A DNA stretch of 64,000 bases from Inquilinus limosus (lineage in GTDB: Bacteria; Pseudomonadota; Alphaproteobacteria; DSM-16000; Inquilinaceae). The stretch lies in contig NZ_NHON01000032.1 of NCBI RefSeq assembly GCF_002195995.1, forward strand, positions 8,604 to 72,603, given 5' to 3'. Below, piece after piece: positions 16,683 to 24,402 of this stretch (within the stretch, counting starts at the first letter, position 1; each line of letters opens with the position of its first letter). A model generated the notes under the pieces. That model searched no databases. It saw only the letters and a list, made by a program, of their open reading frames with translations, and had not been told where the DNA came from. A program made the translations under genes and the position numbers.

Positions 16683-18074
16683 ATGGAGGAGACGATCGAC
16701 GGCCGGTGGGGCGAGCTGCTGACCCGGCGCTATGCCGCGACCGTCGCCACGCTGTGCCTGGGCGTGGCGCTCTACGCGCTCAACACCTTCCTGGTCTCGA
16801 CCTCCCTGCCCACCGCGGTGACCGAGCTCGGCGGCGTCGGGCTGATCAGCTGGGCCTTCACCGTCTATCTGGTCGCCGCCATCGTCGGCGGCGCCGCCGC
16901 GGCGATGCTGAAGCAGCGCCTCGGCACCCGGCCGGCGCTGCTGCTGGCGGCGCTGGCCTTCCTGGCCGGCACGCTGGTCTGCGGCTTCGCCCCGTCGATG
17001 CCGGTGGTGCTGGTCGGCCGGCTGTTCCAGGGCGCGGGGGAGGGGGTGGTCGCCGCCGTCTGCTACGCTCTGATCCCGGAGATGTTCCCGTCGCGGCTGA
17101 TGCCCAAGGTGTTCGGGGCGGAGGCGATCGTCTGGGCCGCCGCCGCCTTCGGCGGGCCGCTGCTGTCGGGCGTGCTGACCGAGCATGTGTCCTGGCGCGC
17201 CGCCTTCCTGGTCAATGTGCCGCTGATCGCGATCTTCATCGCCCTGGTCGGGCTGGTGGTGCCGGCCGAGGACGACCGGCGCGGCGGCGGCACTGTGCCG
17301 GTGCTGCGCCTCTCCGGCTGCGCCGCCGGCATCATGCTGGTCTCGGTCGCCGGCATCGTGCCGCACAGCTGGCAGGCGGCGGCCTGCGTCGCCGGGGCGC
17401 TGCTGCTGCTGGCCGCCGTGGTGCTGGCCGACCGGCGCAGCCGCGACCGGCTGTTCCCGTCCGACGCCTTCACCTTCGGGTCCACGGTCGGCGCCGGCCT
17501 GTGGGTGGTGCTGCTGATGCCGGTGGCCCAGGCCGCCACCACCGTCTATCTCAACATCACCATCCAGCATCTTTGGGGCTACGGCCCGACCATGGCCGGC
17601 TATGTCAGCGCCCTGATGGCGCTGTCCTGGAGCGGCTCGGCCGTGCTGGTCGCCGGCATCGTCCGGCCGCAGGCGCAGCGCCGGCTGATCCGCCTCGGGC
17701 CGGCCCTGCTGGCCCTCGGCCTGCTCGGGGTGATGGCGGCGCTGGTCACCGGCCAGCCCTGGCTGCTGATGCTGTGCCAGGTGCTGATCGGGACCGGCTT
17801 CGGCATCTCCTGGGCCTTCCTCAGCCAGGCGGTGATGGAGGCGGCGCGGCCCGGCGAGCGCGACTCCGCCTCGGCCCTGCTGCCGACGCTGCAATCCGGC
17901 GGCTATGCCATCGGCGCGGCGATGGCGGGGCTGGTTGCCAACGAGGCCGGCATGGCCGCGGCGCTGACCCCGGCCGCGATCATCCACGCCGCCACCTGGG
18001 TCTTCGGCATCGCCGCGCTGCTGGGGACGCTGGGGTTCCTGGCGAGCTTCGGGGTGCGGCCTGGGGGACGGTGA
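16683..18074 (+). CDS. MFS transporter (multidrug-type)
   Basis: The 463-residue product is a polytopic major-facilitator protein with about 12-14 helices. The N-terminal half has TFLVSTSLPTAVTELGG, characteristic of DHA2-like drug exporters, and a GRLFQGAGEGVVAAVCYALI motif. The C-terminal half carries GTGFGISWAFLSQAVMEAA and SASALLPTLQSGGYAIGAA. It probably exports a lipophilic or small organic compound with proton exchange; the substrate is unknown. ATG 16683 follows AGAGCGGGTC. The preceding 243 bases hold only the promoter-like stretch and no supported gene. Confidence 0.87.
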   Translation: MEETIDGRWGELLTRRYAATVATLCLGVALYALNTFLVSTSLPTAVTELGGVGLISWAFTVYLVAAIVGGAAAAMLKQRLGTRPALLLAALAFLAGTLVCGFAPSMPVVLVGRLFQGAGEGVVAAVCYALIPEMFPSRLMPKVFGAEAIVWAAAAFGGPLLSGVLTEHVSWRAAFLVNVPLIAIFIALVGLVVPAEDDRRGGGTVPVLRLSGCAAGIMLVSVAGIVPHSWQAAACVAGALLLLAAVVLADRRSRDRLFPSDAFTFGSTVGAGLWVVLLMPVAQAATTVYLNITIQHLWGYGPTMAGYVSALMALSWSGSAVLVAGIVRPQAQRRLIRLGPALLALGLLGVMAALVTGQPWLLMLCQVLIGTGFGISWAFLSQAVMEAARPGERDSASALLPTLQSGGYAIGAAMAGLVANEAGMAAALTPAAIIHAATWVFGIAALLGTLGFLASFGVRPGGR

Positions 18075-18097
18075 GGGGGCTTCGCAACTCCCAATAT

Positions 18098-18185
18098 CGT
18101 CATTGCGAGCGCAGCGAAGCAATCCAGGGGCCGCTGCGCATCGGCCCCTGGATTGCTTCGTCGGCTTCGCCTCCTCGCAATGACG
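18098..18185. repeat. Roughly 90-nt palindromic repeat, CGTCATTGCGAG subtype
   Basis: CGTCATTGCGAGCGCAGCG and CCTCCTCGCAATGACG ends, with AAGCAATCCAGGGGCC / GGCCCCTGGATTGCTT arms that pair perfectly over 16 bases. It lies after the MFS gene and before the LysE-type gene. Confidence 0.93.
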
Positions 18186-18261
18186 GTTGGGGAATGGCCG
18201 ACTCGACTCTCCTCGGCTCCCGCCGCTACCGTCGACCGATCGGCGGAACAGGAGGACGGCG

Positions 18262-18897
18262 ATGCTGGCGAGTTCGGTCCTGGCGTTTCTCGGCGTGTCG
18301 GCGCTGGTCATCGTCACGCCCGGCCCCGACACCGCGGTGACCGTGCGCAACGCCCTGCTCGGCGGCCGCGCCGGAGGCATCGTCACCGCCCTCGGCGTCT
18401 CGGTCGGGCAGGCGGTCTGGGCCTTCGCCACCAGCCTCGGCATCGTCGCGCTGCTGGTGGCGTCCGAGCCGCTGTTCCTGGCGGTGAAATATGCCGGCGC
18501 CGCCTATCTCGTCTGGCTCGGCCTGCACGCGCTGCGCGCCGCCTGGCGGCCGGAACTGGGATCTGCCGCCATCACCGCCCGTCCGGCGCGGCGCCTGGGC
18601 CGCGGCGCCGCCTTCCGCCAGGGGCTGGTCAGCGACCTCGGCAACCCGAAGATGGCGGTGTTCTTCGCCAGCCTGCTGCCGCAATTCGTGCCGGCGGGCC
18701 AGCCGGCCTTCACCGCCTTCCTGGCCCTCGGCCTGGTCTTCAGCCTGATGACCTTCCTCTGGCTCGCCGCCTATGCCGTGGCGGTGGCCAGGGCCGGCGA
18801 CGTGCTGCGCCGGCCGCGCATCCGCCGCGCCATCGAGGGCGTCACCGGAATCCTGCTGATCGCGCTGGGGCTGCGCATCGCGGCGGAGCAGCGCTGA
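18262..18897 (+). CDS. LysE/RhtB-family exporter
   Basis: A 211-residue, six-helix protein of the LysE/RhtB amino-acid exporter family. The family signature VIVTPGPDTAVTVRNALLGG lies at residues about 16-35, and RQGLVSDLGNPKMAVFFASL and FVPAGQPAF in the middle are also typical. It should move amino acids or homoserine-lactone-like compounds out of the cell; the specific cargo is not readable. The start is secure: AGGAGG lies seven bases before ATG 18262. The 3' end nearly meets the convergent Bug-type gene (three bases apart). Confidence 0.93.
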   Translation: MLASSVLAFLGVSALVIVTPGPDTAVTVRNALLGGRAGGIVTALGVSVGQAVWAFATSLGIVALLVASEPLFLAVKYAGAAYLVWLGLHALRAAWRPELGSAAITARPARRLGRGAAFRQGLVSDLGNPKMAVFFASLLPQFVPAGQPAFTAFLALGLVFSLMTFLWLAAYAVAVARAGDVLRRPRIRRAIEGVTGILLIALGLRIAAEQR

Positions 18898-18900
18898 CGG

Positions 18901-19887
18901 CTACTGCGCGGTGGCGCCGGAGGCCTCGACGATCGGCTTGTACCGGGCCTTCTCGCTCTTGATGTAGGCGGTGAACTCCGCGGCGGTGCTGCCGATCGGC
19001 CTGGCGCCCAGCGGCTCGATCCGGGCCCGGATCTCGGGCAGGCGCATGATCCGCTGCGTCTCGGCGCTCAGCTTCTCGACGATCGCCGGCGGCGTCCCGG
19101 CCGGCGCCAGCAGACCCTGCCAGGAGGTGATGTCGAAGCCGGGGATGAACTCCGCCATCGCCGGCACGTCCGGCAGGACCGCCGTGCGCTCCAGCCCGGT
19201 CACCGCCAGCGGCCGCACGGTGCCGGCGCGGGCCTGCTCCATCGCCGTCGGGATGTTGTCGAAGATCATGTCGACATGGCCGGCGACGACGTCGCCCAGC
19301 GCCTGGGCGCTGCCCTTGTAGGGCACATGCGTCATGTGCGAGCCGACATGGATCTCGAAGGCCGCTGCGGCGAGGTGGATCGAGGTGCCGAAGCCGGAGG
19401 AGGCGTAGCTGTGGCTGTCCGGCTCGGCCTGCAGCAGCGCGATCAGCTCCGGCACCGACCTGGCCGGGAAGGACGGGTTGACCACCAGCAGGTTCGGCAG
19501 CGTCGCGGCCAGGGAGACCGGCGCGAAATCGGCCTCGGCGTCATAGCCCAGATCCTTGAACACCCACGGATTGATCGCATGGGTGCCGACCGTGCCCATG
19601 CCCAGCGTGTAGCCGTCCGGCTCGGCCTGGGCCAGCGCCTCGGTGCCGATGCCGCCGCCGGCGCCGGGCTTGTTCTCGACCACGAAGGGCTGGCCGAAGG
19701 TCTTGGTCATCTCGTCGGCCAGCAGCCGGCCGAACAGGTCGGTGTTGCCGCCGGGCGCGAAGGGCACGATGACGGTGACCGGCCGGGTCGGCCAGGCCGC
19801 CGGGTCCTCGGCGGAGGCCCCGCCACCGGGAAGCAGCAGGGCGGTCAGGAGCGCGGCCAGGCAGGCGCGCGGCGCTGTCTTGGGCAT
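18901..19887 (-). CDS. Bug-family tripartite tricarboxylate transporter substrate-binding protein
   Basis: The 328-residue protein is a periplasmic solute receptor of the Bug/TctC family with a signal peptide (ACLAALLTALLLPGGGASA). It shows WPTRPVTVIVPFAPGGNTDL, VENKPGAGGGIGTEALAQA and PDGYTLGMGTVGTHAIN, the usual ligand-loop segments, plus HVPYKGSAQALGDVVAGHVD. Family members bind carboxylates such as citrate, glutarate or aromatic acids. No TctA or TctB membrane subunits are nearby, so it is an orphan, as is common for Bug genes. The flanking intergenic space towards 19988 holds no further gene. Confidence 0.92.
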   Translation of the reverse strand: MPKTAPRACLAALLTALLLPGGGASAEDPAAWPTRPVTVIVPFAPGGNTDLFGRLLADEMTKTFGQPFVVENKPGAGGGIGTEALAQAEPDGYTLGMGTVGTHAINPWVFKDLGYDAEADFAPVSLAATLPNLLVVNPSFPARSVPELIALLQAEPDSHSYASSGFGTSIHLAAAAFEIHVGSHMTHVPYKGSAQALGDVVAGHVDMIFDNIPTAMEQARAGTVRPLAVTGLERTAVLPDVPAMAEFIPGFDITSWQGLLAPAGTPPAIVEKLSAETQRIMRLPEIRARIEPLGARPIGSTAAEFTAYIKSEKARYKPIVEASGATAQ

Positions 19888-19988
19888 GGGGTCCCCCTTC
19901 GGTGCGGGCGGACCTCATGCGCGGATCCGCTTCCGCCGCCCACTATGCCAAAGGACTGGCGTCCTGGCACCCGCGGGCGAGCCCGGCG

Positions 19989-20958
19989 CTAACCCTTCGG
20001 CAGCGGCGCCCCCGGCTTGGCCGCCCGGCGGATCTCGGCCCAGGGCAGGACGCAGTCATACGGCCCCTCGGCATAGGCGCCGATGGCATAGGCGTCGTAG
20101 TGGATGGCGACGGCGTCGCCGCGGAACTGCCAGGCCTCGATCGAACGGATGCCGTCGGCCACCGCCTGCTCGGTCAGGTCGCCGTCGACCATGTCGGGTG
20201 TGGCGCCGCGCTTCAGCTTCTCCTGCCGCAGCAGGGCGCGGCAGCGCCCGGTCAGGGCGGCGATGCCCTAGGTCGTCGACCTTGAGCGCCCGCCCCAGTG
20301 CCGGGCTGTAATTGGCGGCGGCCTGCACGCCCTGGCCATGCGCGCCGCCGTGGTCGACATAAATGTCGAACACCACCGACACCAGCTCGCCGCTGTTGTA
20401 GGTGATCGCATAGCCGGCGTCGTAGCTGTAGCGCGGATCGTCGTCGGCCGGGTCGTCCGCGGCCCCCGCCGTCGCCCCCAGCAGCGCGTCAAGCCCCGGC
20501 GCCGGTTCGGCCCCGGCGGCGAGCTGCGGCACGGCGATCGACACCTCGACCTTGCGCTTCGGGTCGATCCGCTCGCTGAAGGTCGGGCGGAAGCGCAGGG
20601 CGCCCGGGCCCTCATGCTCCGCATAGCCGGCCAGCAGGCGGCCGCGGGCCCGGGTCTCGCGCGCCAGGCAGGCGCCGTCGAAGACCGGCTCGGTCTGGCT
20701 CCAGTCGCGGCAGACGCTCTGGCGCCGCTGCAGCCAGGCGCGCTGGTTGCGCAGCAGCGCCTGGCTCTCGGCCTTGCCCGACGCAGCCTGCACCGCGATG
20801 TAGGCGGCGCCCATGGCGTCGTCGGCCTGCCTCGCGGCGGGGTCGGCGCAGATCGTCTTCTCCAGCGGCGTCCGTGCCTTGGCGCAGTCGAAGGCCAAAG
20901 CGGGCGAGGCGACGCCGGCCAGCAGCACAGCGGGGATCAGCAGCAGCGGGGCGCGCAT
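19989..20958 (-). pseudogene. Exported LprI-N-terminal / DUF3298 protein, frameshifted near 20268
   Basis: The 5' part encodes a signal peptide (LLLIPAVLLAGVASPALA), then an LprI/DUF1311-type domain (FDCAKARTPLEKTICADP, LLRNQRAWLQRR) and the first half of an RsiV/DUF3298-like domain (SYDAGYAITYNSGELVSVVF, YVDHGGAHGQG, ALKVDDL). After DDL the original frame becomes nonsense. The family's C-terminus, with WQFRGDAVAIHYDAYAIGAY and DCVLPWAEI, continues in another frame to a stop at 19989. The break lies around 20258-20275 at GACCTAGGGCATCGCC. The usual residues between DDL and the next helix also seem to be missing, so a small deletion is likely. ATG 20958 is chosen for the GGAG upstream. This could be a real loss-of-function allele or an assembly error. 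Confidence 0.8.
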
Positions 20959-21162
20959 CCGGTTCTCCATCATCGCTGGCCCAGGTCACCAGCCGACCAT
21001 TTCGGACATGGGGATACCATGGCCGCCGCAGCCTGTCGCAATCACGCCGCGGTGTCGCCTTCCGGACAGTTCCGGTCGTCCGCGACGCAGCGCGAAGCCC
21101 CCGGCATCACCATGTTGTCACCCAAGCGCCGGTGATGGCGCCGTGCTCACGGAGGACGGTGA

Positions 21163-22107
21163 ATGCTGGGGTTCAATCGGTCGGGCGCCAAGGTTGTCTC
21201 GCTGCCGACGCCGAAGACGGCGGTGGTCGACCTGTTCCGCGACCTCTCGATCGAGACCGCGCCCGCCATCGCCGCCAAGACCGCCAGCTTCAGCGCGCAT
21301 CTGCCGGCCGGCACCCGCGTCTACATCACCATGCTGCCGGGCGCCGATCTCGGCGAGATCGTGCAGACCGCGGCGCGGCTGCGCGGCGAGGGCCTGGTGC
21401 CGGTGCCGCATATCGCCGCCCGCAGCCTGGAGAGCCGGGCCCAGCTCGACGACTACCTCCGCCGCCTCGCCGGCGAGGCCGGGGTCGACCAGGTGCTGGT
21501 GATCGGCGGCGGCGTGTCGTCGCCCGTCGGCCCGTTCGACCGGTCGATGCAGGTGCTGGAGACCGGCCTGCTGCAGCGGCACGGCGTCCGGACCATCGGC
21601 GTCGCCGGCCACCCCGAGGGCAGCAAGGACATCCCGGCGGAGGAAATCGCCCGCGCCGTCGCCGAGAAGAACGCCTATGCCAAGGCGACCGGCACCGACC
21701 TCTACATCGCCACGCAGTTCTGCTTCGACGCCGAGGCGATCATCGCCTGGGACCGCGCGCTGCGCCGCGCCGGCAACGCGCTGCCGATCCATCTCGGCCT
21801 GGCCGGCCCGGCCAAGCTGAAGAGCCTGATCCATTATGCCGCGATGTGCGGCGTCGGCCCGTCGATGCGGTTCCTGACCCGGCAGGCGATGAACATCGCC
21901 AAGCTGGCCTCGGTGTCGGTGCCCGACAAGCTGCTGACCGAGCTGGCCGACTACCGCGCCAAGGAGCCGGGCTGCGGCCTGGCCCAGCTGCACCTGTTCG
22001 CCTTCGGCGGGCTCGAGCGCTCGGCCCGCTGGGTCAAGGCTATGCAGGAGGGCCGCTTCACCCTCGACGGCCGCGGTGGCTTCGCCATGGACGAGTCGCT
22101 GGACTGA
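21163..22107 (+). CDS. Methylenetetrahydrofolate reductase (short form)
   Basis: A 314-residue member of the methylenetetrahydrofolate reductase family, TIM-barrel FAD enzymes that reduce 5,10-methylene- to 5-methyl-tetrahydrofolate. Supporting segments are the VYITMLPGADLGEIVQTAAR strand, VPHIAARSLES, QVLVIGGG and GVAGHPEGSKD, which matches the folate-site GHPE loop, and then FCFDAEAIIAW and LPIHLGLAGP. GGAGGA before ATG 21163 fixes the start. It lies near fhs and the sarcosine oxidase operon, fitting a role in handling methylene-folate from methylamine or betaine breakdown. It may run in the oxidative direction there, which is inference. A hairpin follows its stop. Confidence 0.88.
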   Translation: MLGFNRSGAKVVSLPTPKTAVVDLFRDLSIETAPAIAAKTASFSAHLPAGTRVYITMLPGADLGEIVQTAARLRGEGLVPVPHIAARSLESRAQLDDYLRRLAGEAGVDQVLVIGGGVSSPVGPFDRSMQVLETGLLQRHGVRTIGVAGHPEGSKDIPAEEIARAVAEKNAYAKATGTDLYIATQFCFDAEAIIAWDRALRRAGNALPIHLGLAGPAKLKSLIHYAAMCGVGPSMRFLTRQAMNIAKLASVSVPDKLLTELADYRAKEPGCGLAQLHLFAFGGLERSARWVKAMQEGRFTLDGRGGFAMDESLD

Positions 22108-22130
22108 GGTTTTCGCTCGGCCGCAACGAA

Positions 22131-22155
22131 AACGGGCGCCTTCGGGGCGCCCGTT
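22131..22155 (+). terminator. Hairpin terminator after the reductase gene
   Basis: AACGGGCGCC and GGCGCCCGTT form a ten-pair stem around TTCGG, starting 24 bases after the stop codon. The trailing bases are GCATTTCCC, only a weak T-run. It is also symmetrical, so it could serve both convergent genes. Confidence 0.65.
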
Positions 22156-22175
22156 GCATTTCCCAACCTCCTCGC

Positions 22176-22263
22176 CGTCATTGCGAGGAGGCGGAGCCGA
22201 CGAAGCAATCCAGGGGCCGGTTCGCACTGGCCCCTGGATTGCTTCGCTACGCTCGCAATGACG
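22176..22263. repeat. Roughly 90-nt palindromic repeat, CGTCATTGCGAG subtype, inverted
   Basis: The arm order is reversed relative to the copies at 12032, 18098 and 33354: here GAGGAGGCGGAGCCGACG comes first and GCTTCGCTACGCTCG last. Inner arms AAGCAATCCAGGGGCC and GGCCCCTGGATTGCTT pair perfectly. It lies between the convergent reductase and bioD genes. Confidence 0.93.
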
Positions 22264-22284
22264 GTGTTGGGAGCGATGGCGGTC

Positions 22285-22935
22285 TCAGGCCGCGGCCACC
22301 GCCTCCGACACGATCTCGCCCAGCGGCGGGACGGCGTGCGACAGCTCCTCGATCACCGCGCGGGTGACCTTCGGCAGCTCCGGGATCTCCAGGATCACCG
22401 GCACGCCGCCATGCTTCTCGATCGCGGCGCGGTTGCCGGCGTTCAGCGGACCGTTCATCACCACGCCGGCGATCGGGATCTTGCGGCTGCGCAGCGCCTC
22501 GATCGTCAGCAGCGTGTGGTTGATCGTGCCGCGGCCGCTGCGGGCCACCACGATGGTCGGGAAGCGCCACACCCCCAAGAGGTCGATCGCCAGGGTCGAG
22601 CAGTCCAGCGGCACCATCAGGCCGCCGCCGGGGCCTTCGATCAGCAGCGGCCGCGGCGAATAGGCCGGGGTCAGCGTCGCCGGGTCGATCTCGCTCTCCT
22701 CCAGCGCCGCGGCGGCCACGGGGGCCAGCGGCGCCTGGAAGGCGTAGGTCGGCTTCTGCAGCCGCTCGGCCGGCAGGCCGGTCAGGGCGGCGATGGTCGC
22801 GGTGTCCGCCGGCTTCTCGGCCAGGCCGGTCTGCACCGGCTTCCAATAGTCGGCGTCCCAGGCGGTGGCCAGGCAGGCGCAGGCGAGGGTCTTGCCGACA
22901 CCGGTGTCGGTGCCGGTCACATAGAATCGGGTCAT
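22285..22935 (-). CDS. bioD: Dethiobiotin synthetase
   Basis: The 216-residue enzyme closes the ureido ring of dethiobiotin from 7,8-diaminopelargonate, CO2 and ATP in biotin synthesis. The P-loop FYVTGTDTGVGKT stands at residues 4-16, and KPVQTG, EGPGGGLMVPL and VARSGRGTINHTLLT match BioD. In the last of these, NHT(L) is the usual post-switch segment. Other bio genes are absent here, so it is separated from any bioBFA cluster. Upstream lie 186 bases without a gene before the AraC-type regulator, which reads in the same direction. Confidence 0.92.
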   Translation of the reverse strand: MTRFYVTGTDTGVGKTLACACLATAWDADYWKPVQTGLAEKPADTATIAALTGLPAERLQKPTYAFQAPLAPVAAAALEESEIDPATLTPAYSPRPLLIEGPGGGLMVPLDCSTLAIDLLGVWRFPTIVVARSGRGTINHTLLTIEALRSRKIPIAGVVMNGPLNAGNRAAIEKHGGVPVILEIPELPKVTRAVIEELSHAVPPLGEIVSEAVAAA

Positions 22936-23121
22936 GGGGTGCTAGGGGTCTCAGCGGCGAGGCGGTCGGCGGCCGAAGCGGGCTGCCAGGTCCGGTCTAC
23001 GGGCATTCGGGTCCGGGATGCCGTTACGCGAAGTCGCGGACTATGCACAGATCGGTCCTCCGAAGCGAGTCCCCAGATACCGCAGCGCAGCAAAGCTGGG
23101 ATGCGTCCGTCAAGTGGGACC

Positions 23122-24159
23122 TTAAGCAGGGACCTTCTGGCGCACCGGCCGTTCGGGCATCGGCACGCCGCGCAGGATGGCGTTCGCCCGCTCCTCCCGC
23201 GGCGAGCGGCCGTAGATCTGGCGGTAGCATTTCGAGAAATGCGAGGCCGAGACGAAGCCGCAGGCCAGGGCCAGGTCGACGATCGGCAGGTCGCTCTGGT
23301 TGATCAGGTGCTGCGCCCGCTCCAGCCGCAGCTCCAGATAGTAATGCGCCGGGCTGTGGCCCAGCTGCTTGCGGAACAGCCGCTCCAGCTGCCGGCGCGA
23401 CAGGCCGACATGGGCCGCCAGCTCCTCCTGCGGCAGCGGCTCGGCGATGTTCGCCTCCATCAGCTCGATCGCCGAGACCAGCTTCGGGTTGTGCACGCCC
23501 AGCCGGGCCCGCAGCGGCAGGCGCTGGCGGTCATGCGGGCTGCGGATGCGGTCGACCAGGCATTGCTCGGACACCTTGGTCGCCAGGTCGCGGCCCTGCC
23601 GCAGCGCGATCAGGTGCATCATCATGTCGATCGCCGCCGTACCGCCGGAGCAGGTGAAGCGGTTGCGGTCGACCTCGAACAGGTCGCTCGACACCGGGAT
23701 CTCGGGGAAGGTCTCGGCGAAGCCCGGCAGGTTCTCCCAATGAATGGCGCAGCGATAGCCGCCGAGCAGCCCGGCCCGGGCCAGCAGGTGCGAGCCGGTG
23801 CACAGCGCGCCGATGCCCACCCCCTGCCGCTCCGCCCGGCGCAGCCAGGCGAAGACCTCGTCGTCGCGGTAGCGCTCGATGCCGAGGCCGGAGCAGGCGA
23901 AGATCATGTCCAGCGGCTTGGACACGCCGGACTGGCGGCTGAGCTCGGCCAGCGAGGTGTCGACGCCGACGCTGATGCCGTTGCTGGCCTTTACCGCCTG
24001 GCCGTCCTTCGACAGCACGGTCCAGCGGTACAGCGGCTTGCCGGCCATGCGGTTGGCGATGCGCAGCGGCTCGACCGCGGAGGTGAAGGCGATCATCGAG
24101 AACTGCGGAATCAGCAGGAACCCGATGGTCTCGGTGTCGAAGGCTGGATCCTGGCCCAT
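23122..24159 (-). CDS. GlxA-family AraC regulator (GbdR-like)
   Basis: A 345-residue transcription factor with an N-terminal class-I glutamine-amidotransferase-like (DJ-1/PfpI) domain, about residues 10-185, and a C-terminal AraC-type double HTH, about 225-330. The first shows FLLIPQFSMIAFTSAVEPLR, VGIGALCTGSHLLARAGLL and CAIHWENLPGF. The second shows LSRRQLERLFRKQLG, ALACGFVSASHFSKCYRQ and GRSPREER. This architecture and these sequences resemble GbdR of pseudomonads, which senses glycine betaine or dimethylglycine and activates sox and related genes. Its place opposite fhs and near soxBDAG agrees. The identity of its ligand is inference. Confidence 0.88.
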   Translation of the reverse strand: MGQDPAFDTETIGFLLIPQFSMIAFTSAVEPLRIANRMAGKPLYRWTVLSKDGQAVKASNGISVGVDTSLAELSRQSGVSKPLDMIFACSGLGIERYRDDEVFAWLRRAERQGVGIGALCTGSHLLARAGLLGGYRCAIHWENLPGFAETFPEIPVSSDLFEVDRNRFTCSGGTAAIDMMMHLIALRQGRDLATKVSEQCLVDRIRSPHDRQRLPLRARLGVHNPKLVSAIELMEANIAEPLPQEELAAHVGLSRRQLERLFRKQLGHSPAHYYLELRLERAQHLINQSDLPIVDLALACGFVSASHFSKCYRQIYGRSPREERANAILRGVPMPERPVRQKVPA

Positions 24160-24402
24160 CACTTCTATGCCTCCCGGCGGCGCAACGTTGGCGCCGCATC
24201 CGACGAATCGGTAGCACGGGTCGCAAACTCGACAAAGAGGCCAGTTGCGACGGGCTGACGGCCGTGCCGCCCGGTGGACGCATGGCTGACGGCCGGGTCC
24301 GGACGCGCGTCGCAGCCGGAACGGACGACGTCGCCGCAGACGCGGCGGCATCGCCTCTGCTATGGGACGGTTTCCGCCAAAACAATTCTGGGACCTGGGG
24401 AC

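Noticed and set aside
16578-18443. A 621-codon minus-strand frame across the MFS gene.
   Set aside because: It is a shadow frame over an MFS gene with clear membrane helices and ends within unrelated genes; no family signature is seen.
18901-19887. Bug-type receptor as part of a complete tricarboxylate transporter.
   Set aside because: No TctA or TctB genes are found on either side.
20255-20280. Programmed frameshifting in the LprI/DUF3298 gene.
   Set aside because: There is no slippery heptamer followed by a structure, the original frame runs on for a long way, and family residues seem missing at the junction, so an indel is simpler.
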